Assembly: GCA_017481235.1 (NCBI GenBank)
Contig: JAFUPL010000012.1
Location: 1 to 39,169, forward strand
DNA length: 39,169 nucleotides
Direction: 5' to 3'
Source of the DNA: Clostridia bacterium
GTDB lineage: Bacteria; Bacillota; Clostridia; Christensenellales; UBA1242
Notes under the pieces: model-generated
Database searches by the model: none
The model's input: only the letters and a program-made list of their open reading frames with translations
Told to the model about the DNA's origin: nothing
In this document: positions 1 through 7,413 of the stretch, piece by piece
How the letters are laid out: the number at the start of each line of letters is the position of its first letter
Numbering within the stretch: position 1 is the first letter of the stretch
Made by a program: the position numbers and the translations under genes

Positions 1-1044
1 AAATAGTTTGTCTTCATACATATAGTCACGACCAAGATTTATATAGTCGTCCACGCCATCAAAGGTCATCACTTCATCTTTTAGCGCTACTGGTTCAATC
101 ACATTAGTAGAACCCGACCAATTTGTAAAATGATATCCTGTTGCACCCGTTGGCGCTTGAATGCTATACGAACTGCCTACGGTTTGACTAATTGTTGAGT
201 TTGATGTTGTTCCGTTCCAAGTTCCGCCATTAGGATTGATTGTAAGGTTAGTGGACACGCTTTCAATTGTTACGGTTGAACTTGACGAAACTTCTTTATA
301 ATCGTCATTTTCTGGAATATAATAATAAACCGTATACGTTCCCGCATTGGTTGCACTGATTGTTACAGTTGTGTTTGCACTGCTACTAGTGTAATTGGTA
401 TGGTTACCCAAGTAAAGTGCATAGTCTTCGTTATACTCACCACTTTCAACGCGGTAATAAATGCTACCCGTACGAGGAGTTATGGTCATTAATGTTTGTT
501 CACTGCCATTATATACCAATCCATTGGAAACTGATATTTCAAACAAGTTGCTTTGTTTTGGTTCTACAATAGATACTGTCGCACTGGAAGATATTTCGTT
601 ATATGTAGCGCTTGCTGGCACATAATAATAAACTGTGTATGTACCAATCTCGGTCGCCTTGATTTCAATCGTTTCACCTGCGCTACCGCTTGAATAACTT
701 GTATAGTTACTTGAAGTTAAAGCATTGCTTGAAGCATACTCACCTTCCACCACGCGATAATACACCGTTCCGTCAAGTGGAGTGATTGTTATCAACAACT
801 GTTCTTCACCCGTGTATTCCAAATCATCATGTGTAGTAATCTCAAACAAGTTGTCTCCGCTGTCCGCTGTTATTACTTGCGTGTCTTGACGTATATTGCC
901 ATTCAACTCACTACTAACCACGCCGGCGCTCGTTCTTCTTTGAACTTTTATATTTCCACCTATCCCCGACACTACGGAAATAAATGACGCCATCAACAAC
1001 GCCGTTCCTATGAATATTGGAAGTAAAATCTTTTTCAACTTCAT
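1..1044 (-). CDS. Secreted multi-domain surface protein, 3' end cut off by window
   Basis: Only the first 348 residues are in the window; the gene runs off the left edge. The ATG at 1044 follows a GGAGAAAG ribosome site. Residues 1-27 form a signal peptide (MKLKKILLPIFIGTALLMAS plus a short hydrophobic stretch). Two tandem repeats of about 95 residues follow (about 63-155 and 165-258). Each starts NLFEI, contains TITP..G..YYRV..GEY, and ends GTYTVYYY(V/I)P..Y.E(I/V)SSS.TV. They look like Ig-like or beta-sandwich modules. Residues 265-308 (NLTINPNGGTWNG, ending HFTNWSG) resemble an InlB-type B repeat. From about residue 323 the FDGVDDYINLG motif marks the start of a LamG/concanavalin-like domain. 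Inferred role: a large exported adhesin or glycan-binding protein. The cell-wall anchor, if any, lies outside the window. It is divergent from gpsA and has its own promoter. Confidence 0.8.
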   Translation of the reverse strand, partial: MKLKKILLPIFIGTALLMASFISVVSGIGGNIKVQRRTSAGVVSSELNGNIRQDTQVITADSGDNLFEITTHDDLEYTGEEQLLITITPLDGTVYYRVVEGEYASSNALTSSNYTSYSSGSAGETIEIKATEIGTYTVYYYVPASATYNEISSSATVSIVEPKQSNLFEISVSNGLVYNGSEQTLMTITPRTGSIYYRVESGEYNEDYALYLGNHTNYTSSSANTTVTISATNAGTYTVYYYIPENDDYKEVSSSSTVTIESVSTNLTINPNGGTWNGTTSNSTISQTVGSSYSIQAPTGATGYHFTNWSGSTNVIEPVALKDEVMTFDGVDDYINLGRDYMYEDKLF

Positions 1045-1255
1045 AACTTTCTCCTTTATCGTAACCACCTAGTCCATTAATCAAGTCACTTGTTTGTCGT
1101 TTATAAATTTTAAAACATTACCTTACATGTGTTTCAAAACTTTCAAACCCCTTAATATTTTAATCTCATTTGATTAAACAAAAACGAGTTAACACGCTTA
1201 TATAACATTAAAACCTAATAGTAATTTCTTACGCAATATAATTATATATATTGAT

Positions 1256-1285
1256 ATTATAACAAACTTCTATCTTTTTAGTCAA
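1256..1285 (-). promoter_or_regulatory. Promoter of the surface-protein gene
   Basis: On the minus strand a TTGACT -35 box (1280-1285) and a TATAAT -10 box (1256-1261) are separated by 18 bases. The start codon is about 200 bases downstream. Confidence 0.65.
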
Positions 1286-1375
1286 ACAAATATCACTTTT
1301 TTTACGACAAATTTTGCATTTTTTTTATATATTGTTATCATTTGGCGCCGTTTGGCAAAATAATCATCATTTCAT

Positions 1376-1404
1376 TTGACAAAACATGCAAAAATATCTA
1401 TTAT
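1376..1404 (+). promoter_or_regulatory. Promoter of gpsA
   Basis: TTGACA (1376-1381), a 17-base spacer and TATTAT (1399-1404) lie about 30 bases before the gpsA ATG. A strong AGGAGG ribosome site precedes the ATG. Confidence 0.7.
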
Positions 1405-1433
1405 TAGTACATCAAACATATTTAGGAGGATAA

Positions 1434-2402
1434 ATGAATATCACATTATTAGGTTGCGGTCGTTGGGGCTCTTTCATTGCTTGGTACATGGACGCAATCA
1501 AACACAACAATGTTATGGTTTGGGGACGACCAAATGACCCACTTTTAGATAATTTAATTAAAACACGTAAAAACGATTATGTGGAGTTTCCCGAGTCAAT
1601 TCAACTTACTCACGATTTAGAAAAAGCATTAAACCATAGCGAAATTGTCATAATTTCAATTAGTGCACAAGGTGTAAGAGATTTAATGAGTCACATCAAC
1701 AAAATCCCATGTTTTAAGGACAAAACTTTTGTATTATGCATGAAAGGTATTGAGGACAGCACAGGCAAGCGTTTAAGCGAAGTTTTAATCGAAAGCGGAG
1801 TAGACAAAAACAAAATTGCCGTTTGGGTAGGTCCTGGTCATATTCAAGAATTTACACGCATGGTTCCAAATTGTATGATTATTGACAGTTATAATCCTGA
1901 CCTTGTAAAAACCTTGGTTTCAAATTTCTCAAGCAATTTAATTCGATTTTATATGGGCAATGACATTATTGGTAGCGAAATTGGCGCTGGAGCAAAAAAC
2001 GTTATGGGTATTGGTGCTGGAATGTTAGACGGTTTAGGTTATTCAGTTTTAAAAGGTGCTTTAATGGCACGAGGCGCTCACGAGGTTGCTCAACTTATCA
2101 AAGCAAAAGGTGGCAACGAACTTTCCGCTTATGGTCTTTGTCATTTGGGTGACTATGAAGCAACTTTATTTTCACCTCATAGTCATAACCGCCGTTTTGG
2201 TGAAATGTTTGTTAAGGGTGAACCTTTTACCAAACTTGCCGAAGGAGTTGCAACCACTAAAGCAATGTTAAAAATGGCAAATGAATTAAACCTTGAGCTT
2301 CCTATCACTCAAGCAATTTACGACATTCTCAACAACAAGTCAAAACCAAAACAAATTTTAGAAGAATTATTTGCTCGCGATAATAAAAAAGAATTTAATT
2401 AA
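1434..2402 (+). CDS. gpsA: Glycerol-3-phosphate dehydrogenase [NAD(P)+], GpsA family
   Basis: Cytoplasmic enzyme that reduces dihydroxyacetone phosphate to sn-glycerol-3-phosphate, the backbone for phospholipids. At 322 residues it is close to the family's usual length of about 330. The N terminus has the Rossmann motif LGCGRWGS (residues 6-13). The substrate-binding core reads EIGAGAKNVMGIGAGMLDGLG (about 184-204), matching the family's E-x-x-G-A-x-K-N-V-x-x-I-x-x-G block. NRRFG near residue 253 and the C-terminal TT.AM..A.....PIT.A block also fit. It diverges from typical GpsA: the usual GLGDL-x-x-T segment reads LGDYEATLF here, so a related dehydrogenase of the same fold is possible. It is monocistronic, with its own promoter and a hairpin terminator at 2517-2565. 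The pgsA product further right uses glycerol-3-phosphate. Confidence 0.85.
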   Translation: MNITLLGCGRWGSFIAWYMDAIKHNNVMVWGRPNDPLLDNLIKTRKNDYVEFPESIQLTHDLEKALNHSEIVIISISAQGVRDLMSHINKIPCFKDKTFVLCMKGIEDSTGKRLSEVLIESGVDKNKIAVWVGPGHIQEFTRMVPNCMIIDSYNPDLVKTLVSNFSSNLIRFYMGNDIIGSEIGAGAKNVMGIGAGMLDGLGYSVLKGALMARGAHEVAQLIKAKGGNELSAYGLCHLGDYEATLFSPHSHNRRFGEMFVKGEPFTKLAEGVATTKAMLKMANELNLELPITQAIYDILNNKSKPKQILEELFARDNKKEFN

Positions 2403-2704
2403 TTTTATTGCAAAAAAAATAATTAAAAATTACTAAAATATTTCAAAAAAACTAAAAATTACATACATTTAAATATTTTATCTAATTTCCAAATTAAAAG
2501 GCATTGAATAATTTGCAAAAAAATCACACTCGACTATTTTATAGTATTTTAAGTGTGATTTTTTATTTATTAAGTTTTAATTTTAAAAATTAATTAAATA
2601 TTGTTTTATAATTAATTTTAGATATTTTATTTGCAATAATTTAAATTATTAATTTTTGCAAAATCTAATTAAAATAGTTTTCGAAAATATTAAATGTTTT
2701 CTTG
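2403..2704. other. 302-base AT-rich gap between convergent genes
   Basis: It contains the strong bidirectional hairpin at 2517-2565. Otherwise it is AT-rich sequence with no gene that I can support. Confidence 0.6.
2517..2565. terminator. Bidirectional intrinsic terminator, gpsA / DUF4097-like gene
   Basis: A perfect 13-base stem, AAAAAATCACACT (2518-2530) pairing with AGTGTGATTTTTT (2552-2564), with a 21-base loop. A and T tracts on both sides let it work for either convergent gene. Confidence 0.85.
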
Positions 2705-4258
2705 TTAATATCCTATCAAATCCATGCTTCTAACTTTAATTATACCCGTAGTAGAATTTACAGTTAAATTATTTGAAGTAGAGTTTAATGAATTATATAT
2801 ATTTGTAAATTGTTTTAATCCGCTTCCAGAATAATCCACCGCACCAATTGAACCTACCACTCCAACTTTTATATCACTATTAACCTCACTATTTACAATC
2901 AAATTAAATGCATATAAATTTGCTGGAGTTTGCACTGTTGGATTTGGAACAACCACGCTAACCGCACCTGATTGTGCTTGCACTATATTATCTCCAACAA
3001 CCCTATCGTAATTTAAAGTAATTCGACCTTTATCTGTGGCAACAATATGACCATTTTGCAAACCATTTACAACTATATGTCCATTTTTTGTACTAGCAAT
3101 CACCATTCTATTATTATCACTTTGACCAGCAACAAAATCCAAGGCCGCCTCATTAAAATTAATCTTAATGTTTCCGTAAGAGGTTTCCGCCGAAACAACC
3201 TTTAAAGCATTGTCCATTCTAATGTCGCCTTGATTTGCTGACAAGTTTACTGAACCCGTAGATGAATTAATATACACGTCGCCATTGTATGCATTAACTT
3301 CAAGATTACAATTTGCATTTTTAACCCAAACATCACCTAATCCTGAAATATTTATTCTAGAATTTGTTAACACCGCACTTTCACTATTTATGTTATTAAT
3401 AGAAACATCTGTATCTAAACTTGAAAAGTTAACTAAATTAACTTCTCCAATTTCAATTTTTCCACCTCCATTAATGTTACCATTGGTAATCAATTCTTCT
3501 AATTTAACAATACCTATCTTACCACGTCTAATGGACTTAATTTCAACCACTCCAAAGCTAAATTCATCTACATTTATTTTTGCAAAGTTAATAGTTCCCG
3601 AACCAACATCTATTTTAGAATCAATCGCTGTAACAGTTGTACATGTTTCGTCAATATAAACTAAACCACTACCTATATTCACATTAATACTATCATTAAA
3701 ATCAATATTGGTTATAGTTGCTTCTCCTTTACTTGTTTCAATCACCAAACTACCAATAGTCCAATCATAATCTCCACCAATTTGGATATCCCCTTTTGTT
3801 GTTTTAACTTTTATATCATATCCATCTTCGGCAAATTCCTCTGGAATTGCAATTTCAATAAATGAATTTTTAGTACTTAACCAACCTTTTGGTTGAGTTG
3901 AACTAAACACAGCAGTTTGAGTTGTTTCATTATATTCAAGCGAGAAACTTGCTTGCGCCTTAGATTTTTTAGCAAATCCGAAAACTTTATTGCGCATGGC
4001 GCCCATTAATGATGACACGTTAGGATTAACTCTAACATACACATCAAAATTCTCACTATTAATTTCTATGGTTTTTAAATTTGACATATCTTCATTTTCT
4101 TTGGCATATAATGTTTCGTTAGTACTAATATATTGAATTCCAAAAATATTTCCTTCCCTATAGAAGAATAAAAATCCTGCGCAAAAAATAACCGTTGCTA
4201 ACAATGCCAACAGTATAACCCCTAAATAAATAAAAATTGTTTTAAATGCTTTTTTCAT
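2705..4258 (-). CDS. Membrane-anchored DUF4097-like (putative adhesin) beta-solenoid protein
   Basis: 517 residues. The N terminus has two lysines and then a single hydrophobic segment (residues 9-32, IFIYLGVILLALLATVIFCAG), so the protein is probably anchored by one membrane helix with the rest outside. The remainder is a long run of short beta-strand repeats with a regular G-D-I/V-x-I/V pattern, for example TTKGDIQIGG, NAYNGDVYINSSTG, ANQGDIRMDN and TSYGNIKINF. This is the pattern of DUF4097/putative auto-transporter adhesin head domains that fold as a right-handed beta-helix. The ligand is unknown. The start has no Shine-Dalgarno sequence. Its consensus promoter places transcription start at or next to the ATG, so the mRNA is probably leaderless. 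The only later methionines lie past the membrane helix, which supports the first ATG. Confidence 0.7.
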   Translation of the reverse strand: MKKAFKTIFIYLGVILLALLATVIFCAGFLFFYREGNIFGIQYISTNETLYAKENEDMSNLKTIEINSENFDVYVRVNPNVSSLMGAMRNKVFGFAKKSKAQASFSLEYNETTQTAVFSSTQPKGWLSTKNSFIEIAIPEEFAEDGYDIKVKTTKGDIQIGGDYDWTIGSLVIETSKGEATITNIDFNDSINVNIGSGLVYIDETCTTVTAIDSKIDVGSGTINFAKINVDEFSFGVVEIKSIRRGKIGIVKLEELITNGNINGGGKIEIGEVNLVNFSSLDTDVSINNINSESAVLTNSRINISGLGDVWVKNANCNLEVNAYNGDVYINSSTGSVNLSANQGDIRMDNALKVVSAETSYGNIKINFNEAALDFVAGQSDNNRMVIASTKNGHIVVNGLQNGHIVATDKGRITLNYDRVVGDNIVQAQSGAVSVVVPNPTVQTPANLYAFNLIVNSEVNSDIKVGVVGSIGAVDYSGSGLKQFTNIYNSLNSTSNNLTVNSTTGIIKVRSMDLIGY

Positions 4259-4264
4259 ACTATT

Positions 4265-4294
4265 ATTATACTAAATTATCAATATATTTGTCAA
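4265..4294 (-). promoter_or_regulatory. Consensus promoter giving a probably leaderless mRNA
   Basis: On the minus strand TTGACA (4289-4294), an 18-base spacer and a perfect TATAAT (4265-4270) lead into only six bases (AATAGT) before the ATG at 4258. Initiation about seven bases past the -10 box would fall on the A of the start codon. Confidence 0.75.
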
Positions 4295-4520
4295 CTTAAA
4301 TTTATTAATTTTTATTTCATTTATATGCATGCCTGCGTCTTGCATGCTTATGCGCTTAGTTATTATGTGCGTTTGCATATTATTGATTGCGATATATTGC
4401 ATTTTTTTTTACAAGCAATCACCAAAATATTTTTTAAAAATAAATACAAATCCTTTTTATGTTTTAACCTTAAACAATCCACCATTTTCAAACCTATTGG
4501 AATATATTAAATTTTTATTA

Positions 4521-4536
4521 TATTCCACGTGGAACT
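4521..4536. other. parS-like ParB-binding site 1
   Basis: TATTCCACGTGGAACT contains the palindrome TTCCACGTGGAA. It differs from the Bacillota-type palindrome TGTTCCACGTGGAACA at two outer positions. It lies about 290 bases downstream of the parB stop, the expected neighbourhood for an origin-proximal parS. Confidence 0.75.
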
Positions 4537-4650
4537 TTTATTAAAACAAATATGTTTAGCAAAAATATATTTAACATATTAGTATATATATTGTAAGTTT
4601 TTTTATAGAAACAAACCACTTTTATATTTGTGTCAACTTGTTGCTTGATT

Positions 4651-4666
4651 TGTTCTATATGGAACA
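4651..4666. other. parS-like ParB-binding site 2 (degenerate centre)
   Basis: TGTTCTATATGGAACA keeps both outer arms TGTTC/GGAACA of the parS palindrome but has three changes in the central CACG part. It is probably a weaker ParB site. Confidence 0.55.
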
Positions 4667-4674
4667 TTAAAACA

Positions 4675-4690
4675 TTTTCCATGTGGAACA
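4675..4690. other. parS-like ParB-binding site 3
   Basis: TTTTCCATGTGGAACA differs from the parS palindrome at two positions. It is 24 bases from site 2, centre to centre. Confidence 0.65.
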
Positions 4691-4764
4691 GTGTTTAAAA
4701 TAATGAAATAACTTAAATTTTGTATTTATTTTTCATATTTAATAATTATTTGCCATTATTTTGA

Positions 4765-4806
4765 ATAAAAAAATAAAAATATTATTTTTTTATAATATTT
4801 TTATTT
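4765..4806 (-). terminator. Terminator of the parA-parB operon
   Basis: A perfect 14-base, all-AT inverted repeat (AAATAAAAATATTA at 4771-4784 with its complement at 4793-4806) is followed on the minus strand by a T-rich tract. It lies just past the parB stop at 4827. The stem has no G-C pairs, so it would be weak. Confidence 0.55.
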
Positions 4807-4826
4807 AATTTTTATTATTTTTGAAT

Positions 4827-5738
4827 TTATTTTAATATAATGTCATAAATTCTATCTAGGTCATCTTGAGAATAATAATCAATATATATTCTTCCTTTTT
4901 TATCATTTCCTAATAGTGTTACTTTTGTGCCTAACTTACGTTGTAGATCACTTATAAATGCTAATAGTTCTTGAGATGGCAATTTTGCAATTTTCTTTGA
5001 TTTGCCTTTTCCTAATATTATATCTATCTCTTTTTCTAATGCTCTAACAGTTAATTTGTTTTGAGCAACTTTTTTTGCTAACATTAATTGAGTAGGGTAG
5101 TCGGTTACTGCCACCAAACATTTTGCATGTCCGTGTGAAACCTTACCTTTTTCAACCATATCAATAACTTCTGGATACAAACTTAACAATCTTACATAAT
5201 TTGCAATACTTGAACGATTTTTACCGATACGTGAAGCAACTTGGTCTTGGGTTATATTGTATTCTTGCATAAGTTTTTGTAAACTTTTTGCAATTTCGAT
5301 TGGGTTTAAATCCTCTCTTTGCAAGTTTTCAATAATACTAATTTCAGCAATTTGACGGTCGCTATAGTTTTTAACTATTGCGTCTATTTCTGTTAAACCT
5401 GCTAGTTTGCTTGCTCTATAACGACGCTCACCTGCAATAATTAAGTATCCGTCGCTCATCTTGTTGACAATAATAGGTTGAATTAAACCGTGAACCTTGA
5501 TTGATTCTGCTAATTCTTCTAAACTTTCTCTATCGAATGTTTTTCTTGGTTGGTTTGGATTTGGATATATTTCTTCAATATTTATTTTACTTACACCATT
5601 TTTGCTAGCAATAGGTGTGTTAAGTGTTGAATTAATTGAAATATTATCTTTTTCCTCTTTTTTATTTTCTACAACCGGTTCTTCTCGGTCATAGATTGCC
5701 AATAATTCTTCTAACCCTTTTCCTAATCCTCTTCTCAT
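4827..5738 (-). CDS. parB: Chromosome-partitioning protein ParB (Spo0J), CTP-dependent clamp
   Basis: 303 residues, normal for ParB. It binds parS, loads as a sliding clamp on origin DNA, stimulates ParA and recruits SMC. Visible motifs in order: a variable N-terminal stretch, the ParA-interacting N-terminus MRRGLGKGLEELLA; NPNQPRKTFD (box I, about 62-71); GERRYRASK (box II, the CTP-binding arginine motif, about 103-111); the helix-turn-helix QDQVASRIGKNRSSIANYVRLL (about 160-181); and a C-terminal dimerisation domain. The ATG has a strong GAGGAGG site. It starts 13 bases after parA and the two form an operon. Three parS-like sites lie just beyond its terminator. Confidence 0.95.
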   Translation of the reverse strand: MRRGLGKGLEELLAIYDREEPVVENKKEEKDNISINSTLNTPIASKNGVSKINIEEIYPNPNQPRKTFDRESLEELAESIKVHGLIQPIIVNKMSDGYLIIAGERRYRASKLAGLTEIDAIVKNYSDRQIAEISIIENLQREDLNPIEIAKSLQKLMQEYNITQDQVASRIGKNRSSIANYVRLLSLYPEVIDMVEKGKVSHGHAKCLVAVTDYPTQLMLAKKVAQNKLTVRALEKEIDIILGKGKSKKIAKLPSQELLAFISDLQRKLGTKVTLLGNDKKGRIYIDYYSQDDLDRIYDIILK

Positions 5739-5751
5739 AATTTTCCTCCTC

Positions 5752-6522
5752 TTAATTATGTTTATTATTAATTAAAAATTCATTTGCTAAATTTTGATAA
5801 GCAATCGACCCTTTGCTTTTTGAATCATACATTATGATTGGTTTACCATGACTTGGAGATTCGGCCAATCTTACATTTCTTGGAATAAATGTGTTATATA
5901 CTTTTTCTTTAAAATATTTTTGAATTTCCTCAGCAACTTGATTAACCAAATTTGACCTTGCGTCCTTCATTGTAAGCAATACGCCCTCAATTTCAATATT
6001 AGGATTTAAATGTTTTTTGATTAATTTTACAGTATTCATTAATTGACCTAAACCAACCAAAGCAAAATACTCACATTGAATAGGAATTATTATGCTATCC
6101 GTTGCCGTTAAAGCATTAACAGTTAACAAATTAAGCGATGGGGGACAATCTATAAAGATATAGTCATATTCCCTTTTAACTTGCATCAAAGCAGATTTTA
6201 AAATATTTTCTCTATTATTTAAATGAACTAATTCCACTTCCGCTCCAGATAAATCAACCGTACTAGGTAAAACATCAAGTCCTTCCATAACGCTTTTGTA
6301 TATTGCTTCTTTAGCAGAACATTCTCCAATTAAAACTTCATATATTGTATAATTATCTTTTGTTGGTTCAACTCCAACAGCACTAGAAGCATTGCCTTGA
6401 GGATCCATATCTATAATTAGAACTTTGTTCCCCGCTCTTGCCACAAACGCTGCTAAGTTAACACATGTGGTAGTTTTTCCAACTCCACCTTTTTGATTAG
6501 TAATCGATATAATTTTGCCCAT
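5752..6522 (-). CDS. parA: Chromosome-partitioning ATPase ParA (Soj)
   Basis: 256 residues. A deviant Walker-A ATPase that forms nucleoid-bound dimers, works with ParB in origin segregation, and in Bacillota also modulates DnaA. The N terminus reads MGKIISITNQKGGVGKTTT (Walker A). IIDMDPQGN (Walker A') and YIFIDCPPSLNLLT (Walker B) follow. I chose the ATG at 6522. An upstream in-frame GTG at 6528 is possible, but the AGAGG ribosome site touches that GTG and is well spaced for the ATG. It is first in the parAB operon. Confidence 0.95.
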   Translation of the reverse strand: MGKIISITNQKGGVGKTTTCVNLAAFVARAGNKVLIIDMDPQGNASSAVGVEPTKDNYTIYEVLIGECSAKEAIYKSVMEGLDVLPSTVDLSGAEVELVHLNNRENILKSALMQVKREYDYIFIDCPPSLNLLTVNALTATDSIIIPIQCEYFALVGLGQLMNTVKLIKKHLNPNIEIEGVLLTMKDARSNLVNQVAEEIQKYFKEKVYNTFIPRNVRLAESPSHGKPIIMYDSKSKGSIAYQNLANEFLINNKHN

Positions 6523-6538
6523 ATTCACCTCTACTTAA

Positions 6539-6566
6539 ATTATAACATAATTTAAAGAGTTTGTAA
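6539..6566 (-). promoter_or_regulatory. Promoter of parA-parB
   Basis: On the minus strand TTACAA (6561-6566), a 16-base spacer and a perfect TATAAT (6539-6544), 17 bases before the chosen ATG. Confidence 0.6.
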
Positions 6567-6662
6567 CTAGTTTTACACATATTTTTTAATTTTTTCGCGT
6601 CCGTATTTTATTTGCTTTATTATAAATAATAAAATAATATTAAAATAAATAGGGGATAAAAT

Positions 6663-6704
6663 AAAAAATATTTAATAAATTTTTAAAATTATTTATTAAA
6701 TATT
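6663..6704 (-). terminator. Terminator after mnmE-mnmG-rsmG
   Basis: A perfect 14-base inverted repeat (AATATTTAATAAAT at 6667-6680 with 6691-6704) around a loop that is itself palindromic, then T's on the minus strand. It lies 11 bases past the rsmG stop. The stem is all A/T. Confidence 0.55.
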
Positions 6705-6714
6705 CATTCTTTAT

Positions 6715-7413
6715 CTATAATGGTTTTAATTTTGGTAAATTTTTGTTTCTTGGATATTTATTTGGTGTTTGTTTTACTTTTTTTATAATTATTAATGTTC
6801 GTTCTCCTAAATTATTAGGTAAATTTATTTTTTCGGTTTTTACAACTTGTCCACCTAATATATTAAGTGCTTTTGAACTTTCATTAATCTCTTGTTCAAC
6901 ATCTCCACCTTTGTACGCTATAAATACTCCTCCAACTTTAACTAATGGCAAACAATATTCTGCTAAAGTGTTAAGTTTTGCAACCGCGCGCGACACACAT
7001 ACATCAAACATTTCCCTATAATTATTATTTAAACAAAAATCTTCGGCACGTGAATGATATGTTGAGTATTGTAAATTTAACTTTTGTTTTAGTTGCTCCA
7101 AGAATACAATTCGTTTATTTAAAGAATCCACTAAATGCAAATCGATATCATTTCTAATAACTTTTAGTGGAATCCCAGGAAATCCAGCACCAGTTCCCAC
7201 GTCTACAACTTTTGAATTATTTGGTATAAATTTATGTGCCAAACAACTATCTAAAAAGTGCTTTATATACACTTCTTCTTTATCGGTAATTGCCGTCAAA
7301 TTAACTTTTTCATTATAAGTTATAAGTTCATTGTAATACTTTTCAAATAAATCTATACAGTGTTCATTATTTATACTAATAGCGTTTGAAAATAGATTTT
7401 TAATATCTAACAT
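6715..7413 (-). CDS. rsmG: 16S rRNA (guanine527-N7)-methyltransferase RsmG (GidB)
   Basis: 232 residues. It methylates N7 of G527 in the 530 loop of 16S rRNA using S-adenosylmethionine. The SAM-binding motif VDVGTGAGFPGIPL lies at about residues 68-81, followed by the family's LVDSLNKR (about 94-101) and the CVSRAVAKL segment (about 138-146). The C terminus is lysine-rich. Its ATG overlaps the mnmG stop by one base (TAATG), so translation is probably coupled. It is last in the mnmE-mnmG-rsmG transcription unit, the standard order in Bacillota. Confidence 0.95.
   Translation of the reverse strand: MLDIKNLFSNAISINNEHCIDLFEKYYNELITYNEKVNLTAITDKEEVYIKHFLDSCLAHKFIPNNSKVVDVGTGAGFPGIPLKVIRNDIDLHLVDSLNKRIVFLEQLKQKLNLQYSTYHSRAEDFCLNNNYREMFDVCVSRAVAKLNTLAEYCLPLVKVGGVFIAYKGGDVEQEINESSKALNILGGQVVKTEKINLPNNLGERTLIIIKKVKQTPNKYPRNKNLPKLKPL

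Larger units (their letters stand above)
1045..1433. other. 389-base divergent intergenic region with two promoters
   Basis: This separates the leftward surface-protein gene from rightward gpsA. It holds one promoter for each. The surface-protein mRNA would have a leader of about 200 bases (roughly 1045-1249). I see no riboswitch I can name in it and no convincing ORF. Confidence 0.6.

Noticed and set aside
1045..1250. Riboswitch (such as cyclic di-GMP) in the long leader of the surface-protein gene
   Set aside because: I could not find the conserved core motifs of any riboswitch class. The leader length alone is not evidence.
3285..3659. Plus-strand ORF of 124 codons inside the DUF4097-like gene
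   Set aside because: It is an antisense reading of the solenoid repeat region with no ribosome site or recognisable product.
4329..4544. Possible small membrane protein of 71 residues, with a hydrophobic segment, and the TGCATGC direct repeats at its start
   Set aside because: It has no ribosome site, and it overlaps the parS-like site at 4521. The T-rich local sequence gives hydrophobic residues by chance, and the repeat is short.
6522..6528. GTG start two codons upstream for parA
   Set aside because: The AGAGG ribosome site abuts this GTG, leaving no spacing. The ATG at 6522 fits the site and the usual ParA N-terminus.
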